Below the pieces are notes generated by a model. That model was not told where the DNA came from. It searched no databases and was given only the letters and a program-made list of their open reading frames with translations. Below, one piece after another: positions 22,879 to 30,430 of a stretch of DNA of 30,430 nt; positions within the stretch are counted from its first letter, which is position 1; each line of letters opens with the position of its first letter. Source of the DNA: an uncultured Bacillaceae bacterium (lineage in GTDB: Bacteria > Bacillota > Bacilli > Bacillales > Cytobacillaceae); contig CALKIU010000058.1 in the NCBI GenBank assembly GCA_937995745.1, forward strand, positions 1 through 30,430, in the 5' to 3' direction. Position numbers and translations under genes: made by a program.

Positions 22879-23478
22879 TTATTCAGCCTTTGTTGCCAAT
22901 TTTTGGGCCATTTCATATTCCTGGGGATAATTCATGTTAAAAAAGTCGGAGTCTTTTAATGGTAAGCCTACGGCAGCAAAATCCTTTTCGGTTATTATTT
23001 TAACATTCAATTCTTGAAAGACATTCCTGACTTTTAATTCCCCTTTGGCAAGTTTTTTGTCAAGAATGTCCTTTGTGTCCCTGTGATAAGCGGCAAAAAG
23101 AGGGTGCAGCTGTCCGTATATTTCCGGGACGCATGCATGAAAGCCGTTCAGTTCTCTCAATAAATATGCGCCGATTTCCACAGAGACGAACGGCATGTCG
23201 CAAGCAACGACCAAATTATGATCGGTCCGGGAGGCTTCCAAGCCGGCATGGATGCCTGCCAGCGGTCCGAGTCCTTTATATTGATCGGCAACCATCGGAA
23301 GATTTAAAAATTTATATTCCTCAAAGGTGTTCGTCACGAGAATGACGTGATCGGTGATCATCTGCATCTTTTCCACAATCCGTTCGATGACCTTTTTGTC
23401 CCCGAACGGCAATAAGGCTTTGTTTTTTCCCATGCGGCTGGACTTTCCGCCCACTAATATAATACCAGTTGTCTTCAT
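22879..23478 (-). CDS. mobA: Molybdenum cofactor guanylyltransferase
   Basis: Attaches GMP to molybdenum cofactor, giving the bis-MGD form used by formate dehydrogenases of the DMSO-reductase family. The 199-residue protein has the GTP-binding signature GIILVGGKSSRMGKNKALLP (5-24), LGPLAGIHAGLEA, and VVACDMPFVS with the metal-binding Asp. AGAGGTG precedes the ATG. It starts 18 bases after fdhE, so the enzyme-specific accessory and the bis-MGD step share a transcript. Confidence 0.95.
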   Translation of the reverse strand: MKTTGIILVGGKSSRMGKNKALLPFGDKKVIERIVEKMQMITDHVILVTNTFEEYKFLNLPMVADQYKGLGPLAGIHAGLEASRTDHNLVVACDMPFVSVEIGAYLLRELNGFHACVPEIYGQLHPLFAAYHRDTKDILDKKLAKGELKVRNVFQELNVKIITEKDFAAVGLPLKDSDFFNMNYPQEYEMAQKLATKAE

Positions 23479-23496
23479 TGCCCGTCACCTCTCCGT

Positions 23497-24294
23497 CTAG
23501 TGGAGGCCGTCCCCCTCCGGTATTCCGTAGCCGTTTTCCTGGGCGATGTAATCAAGATGGATCGTGTTAATATCCATCATACCAGGAGATTCCCTTTTTA
23601 GCATCGACCTTGTGTCTATGACTTTAGTATAACCTTTGCAGTCGAGGCATACATGCACTTCCGCTTTTTCTTCCTTCTCAATTTTCAACACTTCAATCCG
23701 GCCCGGTTTGTCCGTTCCGCAGTGGGCGCATTTGATTTTTTTATCCTGCCACGTCCAATGACAGCGAGGGCAAACAAGTTCTTTTTTGCCTTTCTCGTTT
23801 ATCACCGCCAGCCTTGCCGGTTCGCCGCAAGAAGGGCAGCCGCGGTGGTTTTCAGCTTTTTTCAAGACGGAAGCGATTTCGGTTGTGATTTTCCGCAAAA
23901 AGGGACGGACGCCGTTTTCCGCCGCGTAAAAGGGAAGCCACTCGGGAAGATTGTGTTCTTTCGCATATTGGACAAAATAATACTCGTTGACGGCCACGGC
24001 TTCTTGGAACCATCTTTGCGCCATGTCAGATGTCAACGTTTGTTCCATTTTGTTTAAATCGCCGGCCAATTCATTCCGCTGTTCTTTTATAAGGGAAAAT
24101 AATTGCAATAATACATTTTTGTACCGGTCGGGATCGATAGCAAGAGACAGTTGGGGGATGACGGGAAATTGGGTGATTTTTTCCGGCTCTTCCGTTTTTA
24201 CAAGCCGCTCATTCTCCAATTCTTGATAACATTTTTCCAACAACGATTGGACTTTTTCTTCAAATTGTTTGTACTCTTTGTTTACTAAGTTCAT
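23497..24294 (-). CDS. fdhE: Formate dehydrogenase accessory protein FdhE
   Basis: Cytosolic rubredoxin-like maturation factor for respiratory formate dehydrogenases, thought to interact with the catalytic subunit before Tat export. The 265-residue product has four CxxC motifs in its C-terminal half: CPSCGEPARL, CPRCHWTW, CAHCGTDKPG and CLDCKGYTKV, giving two rubredoxin-like knuckles for iron or zinc. The N-terminal half is helical. I chose the ATG at 24294 since AGGGGTG is six bases upstream; a GTG three codons earlier is part of that site. It follows fdhC after 123 bases containing a hairpin. Confidence 0.92.
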   Translation of the reverse strand: MNLVNKEYKQFEEKVQSLLEKCYQELENERLVKTEEPEKITQFPVIPQLSLAIDPDRYKNVLLQLFSLIKEQRNELAGDLNKMEQTLTSDMAQRWFQEAVAVNEYYFVQYAKEHNLPEWLPFYAAENGVRPFLRKITTEIASVLKKAENHRGCPSCGEPARLAVINEKGKKELVCPRCHWTWQDKKIKCAHCGTDKPGRIEVLKIEKEEKAEVHVCLDCKGYTKVIDTRSMLKRESPGMMDINTIHLDYIAQENGYGIPEGDGLH

Positions 24295-24320
24295 GCTGTG
24301 CACCCCTGTCGTTCAATATA

Positions 24321-24352
24321 GATGAAAAGCTACCCGGACATTGCCGGGTAGC
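24321..24352 (-). terminator. Hairpin with short U-tract between gamma subunit and fdhE
   Basis: Perfect 9-bp stem GCTACCCGG (24329-24337) with CCGGGTAGC (24344-24352) and a 6-nt loop; on the minus strand TTTTC follows. The T-run is short, so partial termination or RNA processing is likely, which would set the ratio of structural subunits to accessory proteins. Confidence 0.6.
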
Positions 24353-24417
24353 ACTCCTTCTTTAGCATATTTATCAAAATGGCGCAAACTCCCGTAAAAA
24401 GGGCAAATGGTCCCAGC

Positions 24418-25134
24418 TTATTGGGAAACTGCCTGTTTTCCTTGTGCGTCTTGTGTTTCGGCGCCTTGTTTCTTGCGTTCTTGTTCCTTTAATTCCTCAT
24501 ACCATTTGCCATGGTGTTCCTCCGCGTACCATTCCGGCACATAACCTTTTGTCATGCCTTGCATGGATACCCTGGAGTTCGGATGGCCGATGGACAAATA
24601 GATATGTCCGACCACAACGGCCGCTGCAAGCCCGAAACCGATGTTATGCATCGGAAAAGCCCATCTGACCAGGAACTGCGGGAAGAAGTCAGGCAGCCAC
24701 ATGATAAAGCCGGAAATGACGAGCATCCCTATACATAATATTTGCAACAGGGAATTCAATTTTTCACCGCCGTTGTAAAAATCTTGCGGCGGATATTTCG
24801 GGTTCCGGCCGAAAAACTCTTTCGGAAACGCCAAGAGGAATTGAATATCCCTCTTGCTCCACGTAAAGATCGATTTGATCCAGTGGAAGAAACCTTTCCG
24901 GTCAAACAGCAACATGAAGACAATCGGCAGACAGATCACCACGGCGAACACTCTGTGGACCAAACGGGCATTTTCCGGTCCGCCGAAGAAGACGTAGAGA
25001 AAGTCAAACCATTCTGTATACAAGGGCAGACCTGAAAGATAAAGGATGAAGAATGCCGTCGCATTCCACCAGTGGGAGATAATAATCTGCCTGCTGAACC
25101 TCTGAATCGGACGGGTTTTCGTTCTTCTGCTCAT
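24418..25134 (-). CDS. Formate dehydrogenase cytochrome b gamma subunit
   Basis: Membrane subunit that passes electrons from the Fe-S beta subunit to the quinone pool. The 238-residue protein has four transmembrane segments and histidines placed as in FdnI-type cytochrome b556: SHWW near residue 20, LVHRVFAVV near 59, PMHNIGFG near 160, and VVGHIYLSIGHP near 175. The C-terminal tail is cytosolic, charged and unusually Gln-rich (QERKKQGAETQDAQGKQAVS). The gene overlaps the beta-subunit stop by four bases (ATGA). An fdnI/fdoI/fdhC-type name would fit. Confidence 0.92.
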   Translation of the reverse strand: MSRRTKTRPIQRFSRQIIISHWWNATAFFILYLSGLPLYTEWFDFLYVFFGGPENARLVHRVFAVVICLPIVFMLLFDRKGFFHWIKSIFTWSKRDIQFLLAFPKEFFGRNPKYPPQDFYNGGEKLNSLLQILCIGMLVISGFIMWLPDFFPQFLVRWAFPMHNIGFGLAAAVVVGHIYLSIGHPNSRVSMQGMTKGYVPEWYAEEHHGKWYEELKEQERKKQGAETQDAQGKQAVSQ

Positions 25135-25949
25135 TGATTATCCTGCCCCCCTTCTTGCTCTTCCGGACCTTTGTTGCGGGCGTTGGCAATGACCGCCCCA
25201 AGAACCGCCGTCAAAGTGACACCCATCAGAGCCTTGCTGGCCGGACGGAGATAATCCTTCCACAAAGTCAATGATGCCGGCAGCTTCGGATCCTCCGGAA
25301 GTCCGTAGACGGAAGGCTTCTCCGCCAAGAGATACACGGTGGCTGAGCCGTTAATTCCCGGCGGATTGTAAATATTGGCATTCGGGAAGCGTTCCTTTAC
25401 TTTCTCCAAACGTTTTTCCGCTTCGGCCAAAATCTCTTCTTTTTTGCCGTATTGCAAGCATCCTGAATGGCAAGCCCTCACGCAAGCCGGCAAAAGCCCC
25501 TGTTCAAGACGGTCGGTGCAAAGGGTGCACTTTTGCGCTTTGCGGTATTCCTTGCCGTTTTTATCTTTATACGTTGCCAATTCGATGACATCAAAGATGC
25601 AGTTTTGCACGCAGTAGCCGCAGCCTACGCATTTATCATGATCGACGACGACTGAACCGAATTCCGTATGGCTGATCGCATCCTCCGGACATGCTTTTTC
25701 GCAAGCCGCTTCGACGCAGTGGAGGCAGGATTGATGGCGGAAGAGCCATTCAAATCCGCCATCTGCCGTTTCATGCTCCGTGTAGGTAATGACATTCCAT
25801 GTATAAGCATTGACCTTTTCGTGCGACTGAATGGAGCCTGAGTACTCTTCCGTCGCAACAGGCAAATCGTTCCAGTTTTTGCATGCAACCATACATGCCC
25901 GGCAGCCGTCACATTTTGTCACGTCAACAAATTTGATGTACTCCGGCAT
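25131..25949 (-). CDS. Formate dehydrogenase iron-sulfur beta subunit
   Basis: Electron-transfer subunit between the alpha subunit and the cytochrome b, located on the outer face of the membrane and held by one helix. The 272-residue protein has four clusters of cysteines for four 4Fe-4S centres: CDGCRACMVAC (14-24), CLHCVEAACEKACP, CVGCGYCVQNC, and CTLCTDRLEQGLLPACVRAC. A transmembrane anchor (ALMGVTLTAVLGAVIA) lies near the C-terminus, as in FdnH. It has no leader, so it should ride out with the alpha subunit's Tat signal. It begins two bases after the fdhA stop. Confidence 0.94.
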   Translation of the reverse strand: MPEYIKFVDVTKCDGCRACMVACKNWNDLPVATEEYSGSIQSHEKVNAYTWNVITYTEHETADGGFEWLFRHQSCLHCVEAACEKACPEDAISHTEFGSVVVDHDKCVGCGYCVQNCIFDVIELATYKDKNGKEYRKAQKCTLCTDRLEQGLLPACVRACHSGCLQYGKKEEILAEAEKRLEKVKERFPNANIYNPPGINGSATVYLLAEKPSVYGLPEDPKLPASLTLWKDYLRPASKALMGVTLTAVLGAVIANARNKGPEEQEGGQDNQ

Positions 25950-25951
25950 TT

Positions 25952-28930
25952 TTACGCCCTCCTTATGTCACACAGGAATGCTTTGTATTCCGGGATGGTT
26001 GAGTTGGCGTCGCCGATATGCGGCGTCAACCGGTTGGCGATTTCTCCCGTTGCAATTCCCTTGTAGCCGTAATGCCATGGCATGCCGATGTGATGGAATG
26101 TTTTTCCGTTAATTTTGTACGGCTTGAAGCGTTTTGTAATCATGGCATATGCTTTGATCTCGCCGCGGGCGGTCGATATGATGACTTCATCCTTCGGCTT
26201 GATGCCTTTTTCTTTGGCCAATTCCTCACTGATTTCCACATACATGTAAGGCATCAATTCGGCGAGCCACGGCACGTTCCGCGTCATGATTCCCGACTGC
26301 CAGTGTTCGGAAACCCGGTAGGTTGTGGCGATGATCGGGTATTTGGAAATATCCCCGGCCGTGTTCAACGCTTTGTCGCCCAATTGTACGGCAGGGTTCA
26401 AGTTGACACTGGAAAAGACGTTCTTAATCGGGTTTTCATAAGGCTCGTAATGTTCCGGGAACGGTCCTTCATTCATTGCCGCCGAGAAAATGGCACCTTT
26501 GCCGTCCGGCTGCATGATGAACGGATCGTTGAATGTCGGATCGTCCGGACCTTTTGTGGCAACAAAATCAGGCACGTCATTGCCGACCCATTTGCCTTGC
26601 GCTTCATCCCAGTAAATGCCGATGCGATCCTTGCTCCAAGGTTTGCCGGTCGGATCGGCGCTCGCCCGGTTGTAAATGACGCGGCGATTGGCCGGCCATG
26701 CATAGGCCCAGTTCAGGAAATTGCCCATTCCTGTGTCTTTGTTGTCACGGCGTTTGGCCAAGTTTTCATCTCCGGGATAGAACCCGCTGTAAATCCAGTT
26801 TCCGCAAGCAGTAGATCCGTCATCTTTCAATTCGCCGAAACCGGATACTTGTTTTTTCGTCTCCCACTCGTATCCGTTGATTTCCCGGCAGACGAGGTCA
26901 ATATCCGGATGATCGGAATCGCCGTAATTCCAATACAGGGCGTTGATCGGTCTTGCCGCCGGCGTATCTTCATTTTTGTACAGATCTTTTAATCTGCGGG
27001 CAAGCATATGAACGATTTCCAAATCGGGTTTGGATTCGCCTTTCGGTTTAATTGCCTGCCAGCGGTATTGCATCCAGCGTCCGGAGTTGGTGACCGAACC
27101 TTCTTTTTCGTAGGATGAGCAAGCCGGCAAGAAAATCACTTCTGTCTGCACGGAAGCCGGGTCCTTGCCTGCTGCTTTTTGCCAGAATGCAGACGTTTCC
27201 GTTTCAAACAAGTCTACGGCGACCATCCATTTCAAGTTGCCAAGCGCCTCTTGCAGTTTATACGTGTTGGCGCCTCCGATGACAGGGTTGGAACCGAAGA
27301 GAAGCAAACCTTCAATTTCTCCCCTGTACATGGCGTCAAACATCCGCAGGAAGGAATAGTTCTTTCCGTTTGTAATTTTCGGATGGAACTGGTAGCCGAA
27401 TTCATTGTCCGGCCTTGCGTTGTCACCATAGTAGCATTTCAACAGGCTTGTAAAGAATTTCGGGAAGTTTGTTTTGAATCCGGATTTGGGCGTAATCCGA
27501 TTCAGGAAATCTTCATACGTCGGGTCTACTGTCGTCGGCATTCCCATGTATCCGGGAGTATCATGATACAAGAGCGCAAAGTCGGTGGAACCTTGAACGT
27601 TCGATTCGCCGCGCAGCGCGTTCACGCCTCCGCCTTGAATGCCGATGTTACCCAACAGCATTTGCAAGATGGCATAAGCGCGGATGTTTTGCGAACCGAC
27701 GGTGTGCTGGGTTCCGCCCATCGCATAAAGAATGGTTCCCGCTTTATCCATCCGGCCTGTTGAACCGTATATTTCACAAATTTTGAGATACGTTTCTTTA
27801 TCCGTTCCCGTTACGTTGCATACGGTGTCCACATCGTAGCGGGAATAATGTTTCTTCAAGAGCTGAAACACGCATCTCGGATGCTGCAATGTGGGATCTC
27901 TTTTTATGTTTCCGTTTTCGTCCGTTTCAAAAGCCCACTGGGATTTGTCGTAACTTCTTGTCTCCGGATCGTAGCCGCTGAAGAGCCCGTCGTCAAACGA
28001 ATAGGTCTCTGCGACAATGTGGGCGGCATTTGTGTAATGGACCACGTAATCTTTCGGATACAATTCATTTTGCAGCACGTAATTGATCATCCCGCCGATA
28101 AAGGCAATATCCGTGCCCGAACGCAGCTGGGCATAAATGTTTGCCATCTGGGATGTCCTCGTATAGCGCGGGTCAACGGAAATAAGCGTGGCTCCTTTGT
28201 CCAGCGCTTTTTGAATCCAGCGGAAGCTGATCGGATGGTTTTCCGCCGGGTTTGCCCCGATGACCATCAATACATCCGCATGCTGCAAGTCATTCCAGTG
28301 GTTTGTCATTGCTCCGCGACCGAATGTTGGTGCCAGACCGGCAACCGTTGAGCTGTGTCATATTCGGGCCTGGTGTTCAATATAGGAAAGGCCGAGGCCT
28401 GCGCGGAACAATTTTTGCAACAGGTGGCACTCTTCATTGTCGAGAGCCGCTCCGCCCAGATAGGCGATATTGTCGACGCGGTTGACGGTTACGCCATTTT
28501 CTTTTTCAATAAAACCGCGGTCCCGCGATTCTTTGATGTTTTTCGCCACTTTTTCCAAAGCAAATTCCCAGGACACTTCTTCCCATTTGTCGCTGTAGGG
28601 AGCCCGGTACATCGGTTTGGTGATTCTGTTCGGCGAAGTGTACACTTGCCTTACCGTTGTCCCCTTGCTGCACAGCGTTCCTTCGTTGATCGGATGATCA
28701 GGGTCTCCCTCTGTATAGACGACATCATCTTCCGTCGCATATACGAGGATGCCGCATCCGACTGAACAATAGGGACAAATGGTCGGTGTCGGCTTTAATT
28801 TTGAGATTTTCAATTCTCCTGATTTTGCTTTGACAGTTTTTTCATCAAAACCGAGCTCGACGACAGCCAATGTGGCCGCGACGGCACCGGTCAGTTTTAA
28901 AAACTGCCTTCTTGTAATGTTCATTTCCAC
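25952..28930 (-). CDS. fdhA: Selenocysteine-containing formate dehydrogenase alpha subunit (in-frame TGA = Sec191)
   Basis: Catalytic subunit that oxidises formate to CO2 with bis-MGD molybdenum (or tungsten). The gene is continuous over 993 codons with one internal TGA at 28358-28360, giving a 992-residue product. The sequence around the TGA is HQARI-U-HSSTVAGLAPTF followed by GRGAMTNHW, which aligns with E. coli FdnG around its selenocysteine; His192 is the conserved neighbour. An N-terminal twin-arginine signal (TRRQFLKLTG) marks Tat export. The 4Fe-4S site is CPYCSVGC...CSKG (about 53-90). The length is that of FDH-N alpha. The start is GTG with GGGAGG nine bases upstream. The beta gene follows after two bases. 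Treating it as two genes, or as a pseudogene, would be an error. Confidence 0.93.
28322..28360 (-). promoter_or_regulatory. Bacterial SECIS element directing selenocysteine at the fdhA UGA
   Basis: The UGA is followed by 11 bases and then GGU-U-GCC-GGUCU-GGC-ACC (28346 down to 28329): GGU pairs with ACC, a single U bulges, GCC pairs with GGC, and the loop is GGUCU. The E. coli fdhF element, as I recall it, has GGU-U-GC-AGGUCU-GC-ACC at the same distance; the bulged U and the loop G and U are the SelB contacts. The hairpin lies within the coding sequence, as bacterial elements do. Confidence 0.88.
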
Positions 28931-29034
28931 AGCTCTTTACCTCCCGGTTCTCTCTCTTGATGTTGTCTGCTTAAAATCAAATGAATAATGGCAATAACAT
29001 AAAAGTGCAAAACTGTATGACGGTATGAATTTTC

Positions 29035-29050
29035 TGTGAATTACATTAAA
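29035..29050. promoter_or_regulatory. Possible FNR/CRP-type site upstream of fdhA
   Basis: TGTGA-ATTACA-TTAAA matches the FNR/CRP consensus TGTGA-N6-TCACA perfectly in one half and at three of five in the other. It is about 105 bases upstream of the fdhA start. A weak promoter candidate, TTGCAC then TATTCA with 17 bases between (minus strand, 28982-29010), lies downstream of it. Regulation by oxygen through FNR would suit the enzyme, but the site is weak. Confidence 0.3.
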
Positions 29051-29166
29051 TTTACCCCCCTTGTTCCCAAAAATTCCATGGCGGTCAACAAACGAGCCGC
29101 CTTTCCGAAAACTTCATATCCGGAAATACGTTAAAATCTATAAAACTTGTAATCTATTCTGCAATC

Positions 29167-29934
29167 CTATTCATTGAAGACCATTCCGCGCGCATCCTGT
29201 AAATCATTGATCACTCTGCCCAAAGATGTATATGGAACGGCCATTTTTCCTCTTAAATATCCGACAACTTCAATATTTAAAAATTTTGCCAGTTGGACGG
29301 CTTGTTTTGTGGCCGCTGTCCGCGAACCGATGACGGGGAATCCGAATTTGGCCGCTTTAGAAAGCATCTCGTAGGAAATTCTGCCTGTTGTCAGAAGGAC
29401 CAAATTGTCCGGGTTCAATTTTTTTCTGAGCGCATGGCCAATCACTTTATCGACCGCATTGTGCCGTCCGATATCTTCTCTTACCGTCAAGCTTCCGTCT
29501 TCATGGACGATGCAGGCTCCGTGCATGCCGCCGGTTTTCAAATACAATGGCGATTTTCTGGCAAATTCGCTCCGCTTTTTTAACAGGTAGCTGAGACGGT
29601 AAGTTTTGTTGCTGTGCACGCGGTTAAACGTTTTCACATCTGTCATTGAAAAAAATGTGACGCCTCGTCCGCAGCCGGCAGTATAATGTTTCTTTTTCGT
29701 GAACAATTTTTCCGCATCAAAATCAGCAGCCAGCTGAACATGAATGGCTCCCATGTTCTCGTGAAACGTAACCGTTTTTATATCCTCAACGCAATTGATG
29801 ATTCCTTCCGAAAACAGATATCCGAACGCCCAGTCTTCCAGGTCCAGTTTCGTCATCTGAAAGACGGCAATCTCATATCCGTTCACAACCAGTGTAATCG
29901 GGTATTCGTCAGGACTGCCTTTTCCGTACTGCAT
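29167..29934 (-). CDS. fdhD: Formate dehydrogenase accessory sulfurtransferase
   Basis: Transfers sulfur from cysteine desulfurase to the molybdenum centre of formate dehydrogenase, which is essential for activity. The 255-residue protein shows EDWAFGYLFSEGII, GCGRGVTFF, GGMHGACIVHEDGSLTVRED and IGRHNAVDKVIGHAL, ending with the conserved TTGRISYEML and GSRTAAT. E. coli FdhD uses a CxxC pair on a loop; here the equivalent loop appears to hold one cysteine only (Cys88). I chose the ATG at 29934 because AGAGGTG lies just upstream; the reading frame extends 28 codons further with poor conservation. It precedes fdhA by 236 bases and is transcribed in the same direction. Confidence 0.93.
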   Translation of the reverse strand: MQYGKGSPDEYPITLVVNGYEIAVFQMTKLDLEDWAFGYLFSEGIINCVEDIKTVTFHENMGAIHVQLAADFDAEKLFTKKKHYTAGCGRGVTFFSMTDVKTFNRVHSNKTYRLSYLLKKRSEFARKSPLYLKTGGMHGACIVHEDGSLTVREDIGRHNAVDKVIGHALRKKLNPDNLVLLTTGRISYEMLSKAAKFGFPVIGSRTAATKQAVQLAKFLNIEVVGYLRGKMAVPYTSLGRVINDLQDARGMVFNE

Positions 29935-30430
29935 GGCCTCACCTCTTTGCAACTTAGCTGTTGCTAAAGTCATTGTAAAGAAATTTTCACATTTTCTTCT
30001 GCGACATTTCTCACACAAGGAAAAAGCTTATAATTCCAAAATCCTATCGTTTCAATTAAAAAATTCGACAGATATTTTTCATAAAAACTGCTTAAAACTT
30101 ACAAATTTGGCGTTTTGGTTACAATTAATTTACTATTTTAGTAATTTTATGTGACCAAATTGCCATTTTCCCTTAAAAAAAATTTAATATTTTACATTTC
30201 TGCGAACTTACTTTTATTTTAACACGAAAAATGCTATCGGACTATACCAATTGAGGATATGATATATGTCACTTTTGTCATATTGAAATTGACGTTTTTG
30301 CCTTTTTCCGATTCAGCGATTTGGAATTTTTTTATTTTACTAAAATGTTCCTCCTGTCCTCCCCTGCCCCCATGATCGTATGAGTAAAATGTTTGTTGGA
30401 GATATTTTTGCCTTTTCATCCAGATAATGA
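29935..30430. other. AT-rich region upstream of fdhD
   Basis: Nearly 500 bases with no gene that I can support; a 61-codon minus-strand frame at 30234-30419 is lysine-rich and unlike any family I know. The segment contains the likely fdhD promoter and three palindromic sequences: TGTAAA-N6-TTCACA (29974-29991), a TGTGA half-site (30150-30165) and a 20-bp inverted repeat (30264-30283). Confidence 0.55.
30264..30283. promoter_or_regulatory. 20-bp inverted repeat, possible operator
   Basis: ATATGTCA and TGTCATAT flank CTTT. ATATG pairs with CATAT and CA with TG, so 14 of 20 positions are symmetrical. It is over 300 bases from the fdhD start and close to the window edge, so the gene it serves may be outside. 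Confidence 0.35.

Noticed and set aside
26018..26992. 324-codon plus-strand open frame opposite fdhA
   Set aside because: Mirror frame of the formate dehydrogenase gene; biased composition and no motif.
28309..28360. fdhA as a pseudogene or two split genes
   Set aside because: Only one stop interrupts the frame, it is TGA at the exact active-site Sec position, reading frame and conservation continue without shift, and a SECIS-like hairpin follows at the proper distance.
29974..29991. Rex operator before fdhD
   Set aside because: TGTAAA and TTCACA are separated by six bases rather than the spacing I recall for the Bacillus Rex consensus, and one arm has a mismatch; kept only as an inverted repeat.
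30234..30419. 61-codon minus-strand frame at the right edge
   Set aside because: No recognisable family, no clear ribosome binding site, and it overlaps the 20-bp inverted repeat; not supported as a gene.

Overview
The window reads as chromosomal DNA of a Bacillaceae member (Firmicutes), probably a moderately thermophilic relative such as Caldibacillus; the family is well supported, the genus is a guess. The left half (about 585-16656) is a run of housekeeping and sporulation genes whose products and order closely follow the Bacillus subtilis ywd-ywf-ywg-ywh region: speE, pbpG, ywhD, ywhC, ywhB, ywgA, ywfO, a DUF1450 gene, rsfA, lipL, pta, hemQ, gerQ, ywdK, ywdI and ung. A 57-residue four-cysteine protein gene sits directly behind ung. 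The genes are closely related to their B. subtilis counterparts, but the gaps between them are unusually rich in short repeats: five unrelated families (31, 38, 52 and 20 nt periods, and an irregular TGACGCA family).

The right half (about 17717-29934) is a minus-strand locus for one enzyme and its cofactor. In transcription order it holds fdhD, then the three subunits of a membrane-bound, Tat-exported formate dehydrogenase (alpha, beta with four Fe-S clusters, cytochrome b gamma), then the accessory protein FdhE and the molybdenum cofactor genes mobA, moeA, a moeA fused to a substrate-binding domain, moaE, moaD and moeB. moaA, moaC, mobB and molybdate transport genes are not in the window.

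The main finding is that the catalytic subunit gene is interrupted by a single in-frame TGA (28358-28360), exactly where formate dehydrogenases carry their active-site selenocysteine or cysteine. The codon is followed, 11 nt later, by a hairpin with a bulged U and a GGUC-type loop, as in the Escherichia coli formate dehydrogenase SECIS. The two apparent ORFs (28361-28930 and 25952-28309) are therefore one 992-residue selenoprotein, not a pseudogene. This requires SelA, SelB, SelC and SelD elsewhere in the genome.

The two halves are joined by about 1 kb without recognisable genes (16657-17716), which contains a diverged repeat copy, an orphan terminator and a 20-nt tandem array. Sporulation control is visible in the left half: a sigma-F-like promoter before rsfA and a sigma-E-like promoter before gerQ. 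Several starts are non-ATG (ywhC and ywgA TTG, lipL and hemQ GTG, ywdI TTG, fdhA GTG), chosen because of well-placed ribosome binding sites.
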